Assembly: GCF_017307495.1 (NCBI RefSeq) | Contig: NZ_JAFKHE010000017.1 | Coordinates: 101,087 to 165,086, forward strand | Direction of reading: 5' to 3' | Source: Devosia sp. | GTDB taxonomy: Bacteria; Pseudomonadota; Alphaproteobacteria; Rhizobiales; Devosiaceae | DNA: 64,000 nucleotides | In this document: positions 19,983 through 28,099 of the stretch, one piece after another | Layout: the number at the start of each line of letters is the position of its first letter | Numbering within the stretch: the first letter of the stretch is position 1 | Notes under the pieces: generated by a model | The model's database searches: none | Seen by the model: only the letters and a program-made list of their open reading frames with translations | What the model was told of the DNA's origin: nothing | Made by a program: the position numbers and the translations under genes

Positions 19983-21415
19983 CAGACGCGACAGGGACCG
20001 AGGAGACGCCCCTGCTTGCCCGGCTGCGTGCCTTCGCCTTGGAGGGGAGGGAGGCCGCGAGCGGGGACGGGGTATCGATCGGCTACGCGGAGTTGCTCGA
20101 GCGCGTCGAGGCTGCGGCAGGCGGGCTTGCGGCGGCGGGCATCGGCGGCGGAAGCACCGTCGGCATTTCCATAGCCGATGATCTTCAGCACCTCATCGTC
20201 GCCCTTGCCGCTGTCCGGGTCGGAGCCTGGCAGGTCACCCTGGCGACGCATGATCCGGTCCGCTCACGCCAGCACATCGCCGAGCGCGTGGGGGTAACGC
20301 AGGTCATCGCGGCTGACGCGGCCGATGCACTGCCGGGTATCCGCAGCATCGCCTGGCCCGTGTCGGGCGGCGCAAAGGTCACCGACGTCGCCGAAGGGGG
20401 AGTCCTGCTCCTGACATCAGGCACGACGGGAGCAGCAAACCTGGTCCCACTCAGCAGCCACGAGCTGCTGATCCAGGCAGCGCGGAACTCCGAGTACGCA
20501 AGCGGTCGCCTCTTCAAGCCGGCTGCGATCGAGCACAACAACTCCAAGCGGCACCGGCTGTACTGCCTGGCCATGGGCGGGACCAACGTGTGCCGGCCCG
20601 CCGGCCCGTTCGACACCATCGCCTATTGCCGGCGGCATGCCGTGACGACGCTCGACCTGTCGCTGATGCAGGCGGCCGACCTGGCGGCAGGCTCGACGTC
20701 CGGAGCGCTCGGCGATACCGCCGTCAGGGTCAGCGGTTCGGCAGTGCCATACGCGTTGCGCCGACGGATCGAGCAGAACCTCGCCCGGCGACTCTATGTC
20801 CGCTACGGCTCGACCGAGTCGGGGACGATCTCCATTGCCGGTCCCGGCGAACACGACGAAACGGGATCGGTGGGGCGGGTGGCTCCCGGCCTCGCGGTCG
20901 AGATCGTCGATGCCGCAGGGGCCGCCCTGCCGGCCGGCGAGGTGGGACATGTCCGGATGCGGGGCGCAGGCATCGCGCAGGGCTATGTCGATGGGGCCGA
21001 GCAGACCGCCAAGCGGTTCCGTGACGGCTGGTTCTGGCCCGGCGACATGGGCAGTCTCGACGAAGGCGGCCGGCTGACGATCGGTGGCCGGGCCGACGAC
21101 ATGATCAATCTCAACGGGATCAACATCTTTCCAGCCGAGATCGAGCAAGTCCTGGAGGCGCATCCGGACGTGGCCGGCGCCGCTGCACTCCCGTTGGTCT
21201 CCAGTATCCACGGACAAATTCCGGTCGCGGCTGTTGAACTTCGTCCCGGTGGGGTAGTCACCGATCGTGAACTCGTGGCATATGCGCGGGAACATCTTGC
21301 GTTGCGGGCGCCACGGCGCATCGTCGTCCTTGACCAGTTGCCAAGGAACAGCCAGGGCAAGATCCTACGGCGGGAGATAGCTGCGAAGTTCTCGAATCCG
21401 GGGAGCGAACGTTGA
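19979..21415 (+). CDS. ANL-superfamily adenylating enzyme, copy 2
   Basis: 478-residue paralogue of the preceding gene over its full length, with the same order of motifs: TSGTTG at 146-151 followed by AANLV (again no PKG lysine), IEHNNSKRHRLYC at 184-196, YGSTES, WFWPGDMG, INLNGINIFPAEIE and NSQGKILR with Lys461. Its ATG overlaps the stop of copy 1 (ATGA). Two retained copies with intact catalytic residues suggest two different acids or two successive activations feeding one carrier protein. No transfer or condensation domain is attached. Confidence 0.82.
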   Translation: MTDATGTEETPLLARLRAFALEGREAASGDGVSIGYAELLERVEAAAGGLAAAGIGGGSTVGISIADDLQHLIVALAAVRVGAWQVTLATHDPVRSRQHIAERVGVTQVIAADAADALPGIRSIAWPVSGGAKVTDVAEGGVLLLTSGTTGAANLVPLSSHELLIQAARNSEYASGRLFKPAAIEHNNSKRHRLYCLAMGGTNVCRPAGPFDTIAYCRRHAVTTLDLSLMQAADLAAGSTSGALGDTAVRVSGSAVPYALRRRIEQNLARRLYVRYGSTESGTISIAGPGEHDETGSVGRVAPGLAVEIVDAAGAALPAGEVGHVRMRGAGIAQGYVDGAEQTAKRFRDGWFWPGDMGSLDEGGRLTIGGRADDMINLNGINIFPAEIEQVLEAHPDVAGAAALPLVSSIHGQIPVAAVELRPGGVVTDRELVAYAREHLALRAPRRIVVLDQLPRNSQGKILRREIAAKFSNPGSER

Positions 21416-21681
21416 CGGGAGCAGATATTCGCGTGGTGATCGCAGACGCGCTTGTCTATGCGTCGGTCCCGCGGTTCAGGGACAGCGCCGAGCAGGCCGA
21501 TTTCGTTGCCGGCAGGCGCGATATTCGGATGGCCGACCTCGAGATCGACAGTCTCGCCGCGATGGAATTGTGCATCGCGATCGAGACCAACTCGGGTGTC
21601 TCGATCGCGCCGGGCGAACTCGCCGAGGTCGCGTCCCTCGGAGCCCTGGCCGAGCGCGTGGAGAGGGCGCTTGCTACTTGA
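21412..21681 (+). CDS. Acyl/peptidyl carrier protein
   Basis: 89 residues with the four-helix carrier layout and the phosphopantetheine attachment motif DLEIDSLAAMEL, Ser47. Such proteins carry acyl groups as thioesters on a 4'-phosphopantetheine arm. Start is TTG 21412, preceded by GGGGAG and overlapping the stop of the second ligase gene (TTGA). It is unlikely to be the housekeeping AcpP: sequence around the serine differs from the usual DSLDTVELVMA and the context is not fatty-acid synthesis. Confidence 0.83.
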   Translation: MTGADIRVVIADALVYASVPRFRDSAEQADFVAGRRDIRMADLEIDSLAAMELCIAIETNSGVSIAPGELAEVASLGALAERVERALAT

Positions 21682-22582
21682 GACCTACAATGGGCTTGTG
21701 AGCCAGTCCCGCTCGCTCAACGACATCCACCGCATCAACATCGCCTTCGGCAACACCATGACGCCGCAGGAAGTCGTAGAGCTCGAGGAGAGCCTGTTCG
21801 TCGGCGACTACACCCTGCCGCCCATGCGGGACGATCGCACGTTCAACGACAGGGAACTGATGGTCGCCGCCCGCGAATGGATCGAGCAGACGCTCACACA
21901 CCTCAAGTTGATGAGGAAGGCCGAGGCCGAGCCGTTCCTGCGGCGCGACGTCCGCAAGAGCGTCACGCTGTACAGTGATGGCGGGGACCCGGACGACAAG
22001 ACCCTGATCATCGCCCTTCCGGGCGCGAACCATCGACTGATGATGCCGATTCCGTCGCTGTTGCAGGCCCTGCCGGCAGATCGGGCCGACGTCCTGTTCA
22101 TTCGCGATGGCACGCGGTCAGGCTATCGCCAGGGCCTCGAGGGGCTGGCGTCGTCGATAGATACGCTAGGTCCGGCGATTCCCCGGCTCATCGACATCTC
22201 GCGCTACCGACGCCTTGCAGGCCTCGGTGTCAGCGCCGGCGGGCTGCCGAGCCTGCTGCTGGGCCTGCAGATGGGCTCCGGCGCTGTGCTGGTCTGCGGC
22301 GGCGGCAGTCCCAACGATCCGCGATGGGTCCGGCCCGGCCAGGCATTGCCCGCCGATACCCTGCGCGCGGCTGCCGAACGCGGGATCGATGCGAAACTGA
22401 CCATCGCGTTCGGCACCCACTCCGATCCCGACCGCGCCTCGGCCCGGGATATCTGCGCTTGCCTCGGCATCGAGCCGCTTGAGGTCTCGAGCCGAAGCGA
22501 AGAGGTCAGGCACAACATCCTGCATCCGCTCGCGCTGGACGGGCTTCTCCCGGCTTTCCTTGCCGATCGCCTGGGGTTGTGA
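21671..22582 (+). CDS. Alpha/beta-hydrolase-like protein of the ligase-carrier operon
   Basis: 303 residues, no signal peptide. The C-terminal two thirds look like an alpha/beta hydrolase: strand TLIIALPGANH, nucleophile elbow GVSAG (186-190, Ser188), a late acidic site around Asp252/Asp254 (GTHSDPD), and His281 or His285 in VRHNILHP. The N-terminal 100 residues are mostly charged helix. It could release product as a thioesterase or act as an acyltransferase; neither is shown. Start TTG 21671 follows GGAGAGG and overlaps the carrier gene by 11 bases; GTG 21698 is an alternative. Fourth and apparently last gene of the unit. Confidence 0.62.
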   Translation: MLLETYNGLVSQSRSLNDIHRINIAFGNTMTPQEVVELEESLFVGDYTLPPMRDDRTFNDRELMVAAREWIEQTLTHLKLMRKAEAEPFLRRDVRKSVTLYSDGGDPDDKTLIIALPGANHRLMMPIPSLLQALPADRADVLFIRDGTRSGYRQGLEGLASSIDTLGPAIPRLIDISRYRRLAGLGVSAGGLPSLLLGLQMGSGAVLVCGGGSPNDPRWVRPGQALPADTLRAAAERGIDAKLTIAFGTHSDPDRASARDICACLGIEPLEVSSRSEEVRHNILHPLALDGLLPAFLADRLGL

Positions 22583-22609
22583 GCGGCCACCGGGGCGGCC
22601 GCTCGGAGG

Positions 22610-23983
22610 TCACGAGGTCGCGGCCTGCGAGACGGACTCCTTGATCGGAGCCTGGTCGGCGGGGATGAAACTCTCGAAGCGCTGCAGGCGCTGGTAGATC
22701 GACATCAGTTCCACGATCGTGGTCCAGGCGCGGGCGAAGAACTGGAAGCTCGAGGCGACCTGGCCGAAGGCGTTCTGCACCTGCTGGTAGATGCCCAGCG
22801 TCAGGGTGCCGGCGAGGATCGAAGGCGACAGCGTCAGCAGCGGCACGTAGGCCGCAACCTGCAGGTAGGCGTAGCGGGCCAGGTTGAAGTACGTGTAGTG
22901 GAAGTAGAGCCGGAAGTAGTTCCGCTGCACGTTGGCGAACAGCTGCCGGAACGTGGGTGGGTCGGCGCGCGTGGGGTCGTCCTCGCCATATACCAGCTCC
23001 TTGCGCAGGGCCGCCTCGACCTTCTGGTTCTCGAAATTGAGCCCTGGCAGCTTGATGCCGACGACCCACAGCAGGACCGTGCCGAAGGCGGCGACAACCA
23101 GCGACACCCAGACCAGGCTGCCGGGGACCGCGCCGATCAGCGGCAGCTCCGAAACGTGCTTGGAAAGCTCCCAGAGGATGGGGAGGAAGACCACGAGGGT
23201 GATGAGCGAGGAGACAAAGCTCGTGCCCAGGTCCTCGACGATCGAGGCAAAGCGCATGGTGTCCTCCTGCACGCGCTGGGCCGAACCCTCGACGGTACGC
23301 AGCGAAGGCCAGTAGGCCATGTAGTAGGAGGTCATCGCCTTGCGCCAGCGGAAGACGTAGTGCGAGGTGAAGAAGGCCAGCAGCACCAGGAAGATGATGT
23401 TGGGCAGCAGCACGGCCATGATGTTGATCACATAGGGCCAGTACTGCTCGGGCGGCACGGATCTGGGCTGCGACAGGGCCTGCTGGACGACGTTGAAGAA
23501 GCCGCCCTGCCAGTCGTTGACCCAGGCGTCGATCTGCACCTGGCCGTAGACCGAGAGCATCAGCGCGGTGGTGCCGACCACGCTCCACCAGTACCATTCG
23601 TTGCGACGGTAGAAGTACCAGAACACGCAGAAGATCACGGCGAACATCAGGATGAACTGATATTCCCAGATCTTGCCGCCGTTGAGGAAGTTGCGGTCCT
23701 CGACGACGCAGTTGGCGGGAGCCGCCGTCTGCGCGGGGGCGGGACTTGCGGTGCTGGCCGGCGCGTTGGGGTTGGCCTGATCGGTTGCCGGAGGGGCGCC
23801 CGCGTCGGTGGCGCCGGCCGGGACCTGGTCCGGCGCGCAGATCGCGGGAGCGAGGAAGCGGTCGATGCTGATCGCCGAACGCAAGGGCGCACCGCCGCCG
23901 AAGAACAGCACGATCGCGATCAGCAGCAGCACTACGGCCGACGGGAAGAACAACTTCGGTTCGGGGAAGAACGAGCGGAACAC
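22610..23983 (-). CDS. SbmA/BacA-family peptide transporter
   Basis: 457-residue inner-membrane protein of the SbmA/BacA family, which imports proline-rich and NCR peptides, microcins and other bulky compounds by proton motive force. Family stretches include FRWRKAMTSYYMAYWP, EGSAQRVQEDTMRF, and the C-terminal SSFQFFARAWTTIVELMSIYQRLQRFE. An unusual Pro/Ala-rich periplasmic insert (about residues 50-91) lies between the first two helices and is bracketed by Cys49 and Cys92. In rhizobia BacA is needed for symbiosis and for very-long-chain fatty acid modification of lipid A. It converges on the ligase-carrier operon (27 bases apart). Confidence 0.88.
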   Translation of the reverse strand: MFRSFFPEPKLFFPSAVVLLLIAIVLFFGGGAPLRSAISIDRFLAPAICAPDQVPAGATDAGAPPATDQANPNAPASTASPAPAQTAAPANCVVEDRNFLNGGKIWEYQFILMFAVIFCVFWYFYRRNEWYWWSVVGTTALMLSVYGQVQIDAWVNDWQGGFFNVVQQALSQPRSVPPEQYWPYVINIMAVLLPNIIFLVLLAFFTSHYVFRWRKAMTSYYMAYWPSLRTVEGSAQRVQEDTMRFASIVEDLGTSFVSSLITLVVFLPILWELSKHVSELPLIGAVPGSLVWVSLVVAAFGTVLLWVVGIKLPGLNFENQKVEAALRKELVYGEDDPTRADPPTFRQLFANVQRNYFRLYFHYTYFNLARYAYLQVAAYVPLLTLSPSILAGTLTLGIYQQVQNAFGQVASSFQFFARAWTTIVELMSIYQRLQRFESFIPADQAPIKESVSQAATS

Positions 23984-24122
23984 GCGGCGACTCCTTGGGG
24001 TTCCGGAAACTCGCCGTCATCTAACTGACTAAGTTCGGGACCGGCAAGGAATCCGAGCGATCCTTGCGGCGAAGTAATGTTGCAAGCTTCCGGCAGGGCG
24101 CGCGGTTTGCTAAAGCCACCCC

Positions 24123-24983
24123 ATGAACCAGATCGTGCCGCAGACCAAGATCGAAGCAGACGCCGACGACCTGTCCGGCGCCCATCCGCTGTTCACCAGC
24201 GCGCCGCGGTCGGTCGAGTTCAACAAGCTCAGGAAGCGCCTCATCCGCAACATGCGCGAGGCGATCGAGAAGTTCGGCATGGCGCGGGCCGGGGAACGCT
24301 GGCTGGTCGCGATCTCGGGCGGCAAGGACAGCTACGGCATGCTGGCGCTGCTGCTCGACCTCAAGTGGCGCGGGCTGCTGCCGGTCGAACTGCTCGCCTG
24401 CAACCTCGACCAGGGGCAGCCGAACTTTCCCAAGCACATCCTGCCCGAGTGGCTGGCAACCAACGGCATCGCGCACCGGATCGAGTACCAGGACACCTAC
24501 TCCATCGTCACCGACAAGCTGCCCGAGGGCGCGACCTACTGCTCGCTGTGCTCGCGGCTGAGGCGCGGCAATCTCTACCGCATAGCGCGGGAGGAGGGGT
24601 GCTCGGCGCTGGTCCTCGGACACCACCGCGAGGACAGCCTCGAGACGTTCTTCATGAACCTGTTCCACGGCGGCAAGCTCGCCGCCATGCCGCCGCGCCT
24701 GATGAATGACGACGGCGACGTCGAGGTGCTGCGCCCGATGATCTACTGTGCCGAGCCCGACCTCGAGAAGTTTGCCGAGCACATGGCCTTCCCGATCATC
24801 CCGTGCGACCTGTGCGGCTCGCAGGAGGGGCTCGAGCGCAACGCCATGAAGGCGATGCTCAACGACATCGAGAAACGCATGCCGGGCCGCAAGGACGTGA
24901 TGATCCGCGCGCTCGGCAATGTGAATGCCAGCCACCTGCTCGATCCCAGGCTGTTCGATTTCATGGGGCTCACCAAGAGCTAA
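24123..24983 (+). CDS. ttcA: tRNA 2-thiocytidine(32) synthetase TtcA
   Basis: 286-residue ATP-dependent, iron-sulfur-dependent enzyme that thiolates C32 of certain tRNAs. The PP-loop SGGKDS is at 65-70; the cluster ligands are expected at Cys140 and Cys143 (YCSLC) and Cys228 or Cys231 (CDLCGSQ). [20 protein letters not shown] is the usual TtcA block. ATG 24123 is the first codon after a short leader and is divergent from the BacA/SbmA gene. A palindromic repeat follows. Confidence 0.93.
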   Translation: MNQIVPQTKIEADADDLSGAHPLFTSAPRSVEFNKLRKRLIRNMREAIEKFGMARAGERWLVAISGGKDSYGMLALLLDLKWRGLLPVELLACNLDQGQPNFPKHILPEWLATNGIAHRIEYQDTYSIVTDKLPEGATYCSLCSRLRRGNLYRIAREEGCSALVLGHHREDSLETFFMNLFHGGKLAAMPPRLMNDDGDVEVLRPMIYCAEPDLEKFAEHMAFPIIPCDLCGSQEGLERNAMKAMLNDIEKRMPGRKDVMIRALGNVNASHLLDPRLFDFMGLTKS

Positions 24984-25003
24984 GGACAGGCGGCGCTGGA
25001 CAC

Positions 25004-25084
25004 CGGGTCATTCCCGCGAAAGCGGGAACCTCTGTTTCGGCGCGTGTGGCCAAACGCAGATTCCCGCTTCCGCGGGGATGACCG
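25004..25084. repeat. Palindromic repeat, GTCATTCCCGCG family, copy 1
   Basis: Arms GTCATTCCCGCGAAAGCGGG and CCCGCTTCCGCGGGGATGAC are inverted around a central part that also pairs (CTCTGTTT/CAAACGCAG). It sits between ttcA and the phosphatase gene. At least four further clear copies occur in this window (near 43547, 55268, 58695 and 60513). Confidence 0.8.
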
Positions 25085-25154
25085 GTTGCGGGGCTCGGAA
25101 TCCCCGTTCCTCCGGCTATAGTTGTCGCCCAAACACCGACGATCCGGACGCACC

Positions 25155-25976
25155 ATGACCAGCTTCGATATCGCCCGCCTTGCCGACATCCTCCGTGACG
25201 CCTCGCGCAAGGAGACGCTCACGCGCTTCCGTCGGCTGGACAGTGGGCAGGTCCGAGTCAAGTCCGAGGCGATCGACCTCGTGACCGAAGCCGACGAGGC
25301 GGCGGAGCGGCGCATCAAGGCCGATGTCGCTGCGGCGTGGCCGGAGGCGTTGTTCGTGGGCGAGGAGTCGGTGGCGGCCGATCCGGCATTGCTCGATCGG
25401 CTGGACGCTGCCGACTTTGCCATTGTCGTCGATCCGGTGGACGGCACGGCGAACTTCGCGGCGGGGCTGCCGCTCTATGCCACGATGGCCAGCGTGGTGG
25501 TGAAGGGGGAAACTGTCGCGGGCATCATCTACGACCCGATGGGCGACGACTGGGTGCTGGCCGAGAAGGGCGCCGGGGCGTGGCAGAAGCGGCCGGACGG
25601 CTCGTCCTGGAGGCTGCAGGTCGCAACGCCGCCGAGTCTGGACCAGATGGTCGGGTACAGCTCGATCGCCTTCCTGCCGTCCGCCACCAAGCCGCAGGTG
25701 CTGGCCAACTTCGCCAAGGTCCGCGTGGTCGCGAACTATCGCGTCGCCGGCCATGAATACCGGACCTTCGCGGCCGGCCACGCGCACTTCATCTGCTACA
25801 ACAAGCTGATGCCCTGGGACCATCTGGTCGGCACCCTCATCAGCCAGGAGGCCGGCGGCCATGTCGCCCGCTTCGACGGCAGCGCGTACCTGCCCAGTCA
25901 CCGGACCGGCGGCCTGATCGTGGCCACGGACAAGGACACGTGGGACTTGCTGCGCCGGGAAGTGTTTACGGTATAG
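25155..25976 (+). CDS. Inositol monophosphatase-family phosphatase
   Basis: 273-residue lithium-sensitive-phosphatase-fold enzyme. The metal-binding motifs are complete: VGEES, then VDPVDGTANFAAGLP (DPxDGT), and MPWDHLVGTLISQEAGG (WDxxxG). Candidate substrates are inositol phosphates, 3'-phosphoadenosine phosphate or histidinol phosphate; the sequence alone does not separate these. Start at ATG 25155, eleven codons into the open frame, where homology begins. The methyltransferase gene follows 32 bases downstream in the same direction and may be co-transcribed. Confidence 0.87.
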   Translation: MTSFDIARLADILRDASRKETLTRFRRLDSGQVRVKSEAIDLVTEADEAAERRIKADVAAAWPEALFVGEESVAADPALLDRLDAADFAIVVDPVDGTANFAAGLPLYATMASVVVKGETVAGIIYDPMGDDWVLAEKGAGAWQKRPDGSSWRLQVATPPSLDQMVGYSSIAFLPSATKPQVLANFAKVRVVANYRVAGHEYRTFAAGHAHFICYNKLMPWDHLVGTLISQEAGGHVARFDGSAYLPSHRTGGLIVATDKDTWDLLRREVFTV

Positions 25977-26008
25977 TCGAGGTCTCAACCGGCGAGGGGA
26001 GACGCGGT

Positions 26009-26728
26009 TTGGATCAGTTGAACTATTGGGCGATCGCCGAGCGCGACATCGAAATCCAGAACCCGATCACCGATCGCAAGCTCCGGCTGCTCGATGACTA
26101 TTGCGACATCCGCGACGGCCTGAGCGTACTCGACATCGGCTGCGGCAAGGCGTGGCTGATGCGCCAATGGGCGGACAAGTTCGCCATCGAGGGCGTCGGC
26201 GTCGACGTCAATGCGCGCTTTCTCGAAGTGGCGCGGCGCAAGGCCCCGGCGCGCGGACCCCTGACGTTCCACAACATGGCCGCGAAAGGCTTTCCGGCGG
26301 GGCGCGAAAGCTACGACATCGTGCTGTGCCTCGGCGCCGCGTTCGCCATCGGGGAGGCACCCGAGGCGCTCGAGTGGATGGCGGCGGCCACCAGGCCCGG
26401 CGGCACCATGGTGCTCGGGGACATGGTGCTGAGGCACGCGCCGGCGGTGCCCAAGGGCGATATCTTGCCGCCCGATACGCTCGGCATGATCGGCGTGATG
26501 GAGCGCCACGGCGCCGAGGTGTCGGCGACGATCAGCGCCTCGGAGGCCGATTTCGAGCGCTATGCCAGCCACCATCGGCACGCGACGCTCACCTGGGCCC
26601 GGGCCAATCCCGACCATCCGGACCATGCCGAAGTGCTGAAGAAGAGCCGCGAGGACTGGATCCATTACCAGCGCACCATCCGGCCCATGCTGGGCTGGAC
26701 GATCCTGGTCGGGCGCAAGAAGGGGTAG
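26009..26728 (+). CDS. SAM-dependent methyltransferase (class I)
   Basis: 239 residues. The SAM-binding motif I is VLDIGCGKAW (about 40-49), followed by acidic GVGVDVNARFLEVARRKAP and the post-II strand YDIVLCLGAAFAIG. I chose TTG 26009 because GAGGGGAG precedes it and the protein then begins LDQLNYWAIAERD; the frame opens at 25940 inside the previous gene. Substrate is unknown. The partial KDIW/HYQR-like C-terminus (EDWIHYQRTIRPMLGW) is seen in small-molecule methyltransferases. Confidence 0.8.
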   Translation: MDQLNYWAIAERDIEIQNPITDRKLRLLDDYCDIRDGLSVLDIGCGKAWLMRQWADKFAIEGVGVDVNARFLEVARRKAPARGPLTFHNMAAKGFPAGRESYDIVLCLGAAFAIGEAPEALEWMAAATRPGGTMVLGDMVLRHAPAVPKGDILPPDTLGMIGVMERHGAEVSATISASEADFERYASHHRHATLTWARANPDHPDHAEVLKKSREDWIHYQRTIRPMLGWTILVGRKKG

Positions 26729-26736
26729 CAGCGGGC

Positions 26737-27993
26737 TCAGTGCCCGCCGTCACCGTGTCCGGGGTGGGCATATTGCGGGCTGACGCCGAACAGTCTGCCC
26801 TTCTCGGCCACGAGGATGCAGGCGAGCACGGCGGCGCCCATCAGCGTGTAGCCCATCGCATTGGGGACCAGCGTGCCATCGTAGTGCTGGCCGATGAAGG
26901 TGCCGATCAGGGCCCCGCCCACCGTCTGGGTGAAGCCGAACACCGAGGCCGCCGTGCCGGCGACCTGGCCGAGCGGCTCCATCGACAGCGAGTTCATGTT
27001 CGAGGCGGCCCAGCCGAACATCCACTGGATGACGACGAACAGGCCGAAGAACAGCGGGAACGGCACCGGTCCCATCAGTGCAAGCGACAGCCAGACGATG
27101 GCGCCGCCAAGGTAGATCAGGATGGCGGTGTGGCTGATGCGGCGCATGCCGAACGTGCGCACGACTCGGGAGTTCACGAACTGGGCGATGGCAATGGCAC
27201 CGGCCATGACGGCGAAGGCGACGGGGAAATAGGGGCCGAGGCCGTAGATCTCGACGAAGATCTGCTGGCTCGCCGAAATGAAGCCGAACATGGCGCCGAA
27301 CAGGAAAGTGCCGGCGAGGCCATAGAACAGGGCCTGGCGGTTGGTGACGACAATGCGGAAGCCATCGACCACCGAGGCCAGGCTGAGCGGCCGCCGGTAC
27401 TCCGGATGCAGGGTCTCGGGCAGCCGGACATAGGCCCAGAGCGAGATCATCAGCGCGAGGCCGGTCATGAACAGGAAGATGTACTGCCAGGGCCCGGCCA
27501 GCAGGATCAGCTGGCCGATGCCGGGCGCCAGGATCGGTATGGCCATGAACACCATGAAGGTCAGCGACATGACCTCCGCCATGGCGCGGCCCGAGTACTT
27601 GTCGCGCACCACCGCCGTGGCGATGACGCGGGTTCCGGCGGCCCCGAGGCCCTGCACGAAGCGCAGCGCGAGCAGAACGGTGAAGTTCGGCGCGAAGGTC
27701 GCTGCAAACGCGCAAACCAGGTAGACAGCCAGCCCGACCAGAAGCGGGGCACGGCGTCCGAAGCGATCGGTGAGCGGGCCGAAGGCCAGCTGCGCGATGC
27801 CGAAGCCGAACATGTAGACGCCGACGACGAGCTGGCGCTCGTTCTCGTGCGCGATCCCGAGTGCCTCGCCCATGTAGGGCAGGGCGGGGAGCATGACGTC
27901 GATGGCGAGTGCATTCAGCGCCATCAGCGCTGCGACAAGGGCAATGAACTCGACGCGGGACAGGTCCCGCGTGGCAATGACGGTATCGGACAT
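26737..27993 (-). CDS. Bcr/CflA-type multidrug MFS transporter
   Basis: 418-residue 12-helix transporter of the DHA1 (Bcr/CflA) group. Markers are ALAIDVMLPALPYMGEALG in helix 1, GPLTDRFGRRAPLLVGL in the loop 2-3 signature and RFVQGLGAAGTRVIATAVVRD (motif C-like antiporter region). It ends in a His/Gly-rich tail. It should export cationic or amphipathic drugs against protons. Start at ATG 27993 (MSDTVIATRD); the frame extends 24 codons upstream. It converges with the methyltransferase gene and is followed upstream by another MFS gene in the same direction. Confidence 0.85.
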   Translation of the reverse strand: MSDTVIATRDLSRVEFIALVAALMALNALAIDVMLPALPYMGEALGIAHENERQLVVGVYMFGFGIAQLAFGPLTDRFGRRAPLLVGLAVYLVCAFAATFAPNFTVLLALRFVQGLGAAGTRVIATAVVRDKYSGRAMAEVMSLTFMVFMAIPILAPGIGQLILLAGPWQYIFLFMTGLALMISLWAYVRLPETLHPEYRRPLSLASVVDGFRIVVTNRQALFYGLAGTFLFGAMFGFISASQQIFVEIYGLGPYFPVAFAVMAGAIAIAQFVNSRVVRTFGMRRISHTAILIYLGGAIVWLSLALMGPVPFPLFFGLFVVIQWMFGWAASNMNSLSMEPLGQVAGTAASVFGFTQTVGGALIGTFIGQHYDGTLVPNAMGYTLMGAAVLACILVAEKGRLFGVSPQYAHPGHGDGGH

Positions 27994-28099
27994 GTGAAGC
28001 TCGAAAAGGCCGGGAGGGAGGCCGGAAAGGGCGGCAACATGCTCCCTGCCGGGGTGCTTTGGCAACCCGCCCCCGCATAATGTTATCGGAGGGCGGGCC

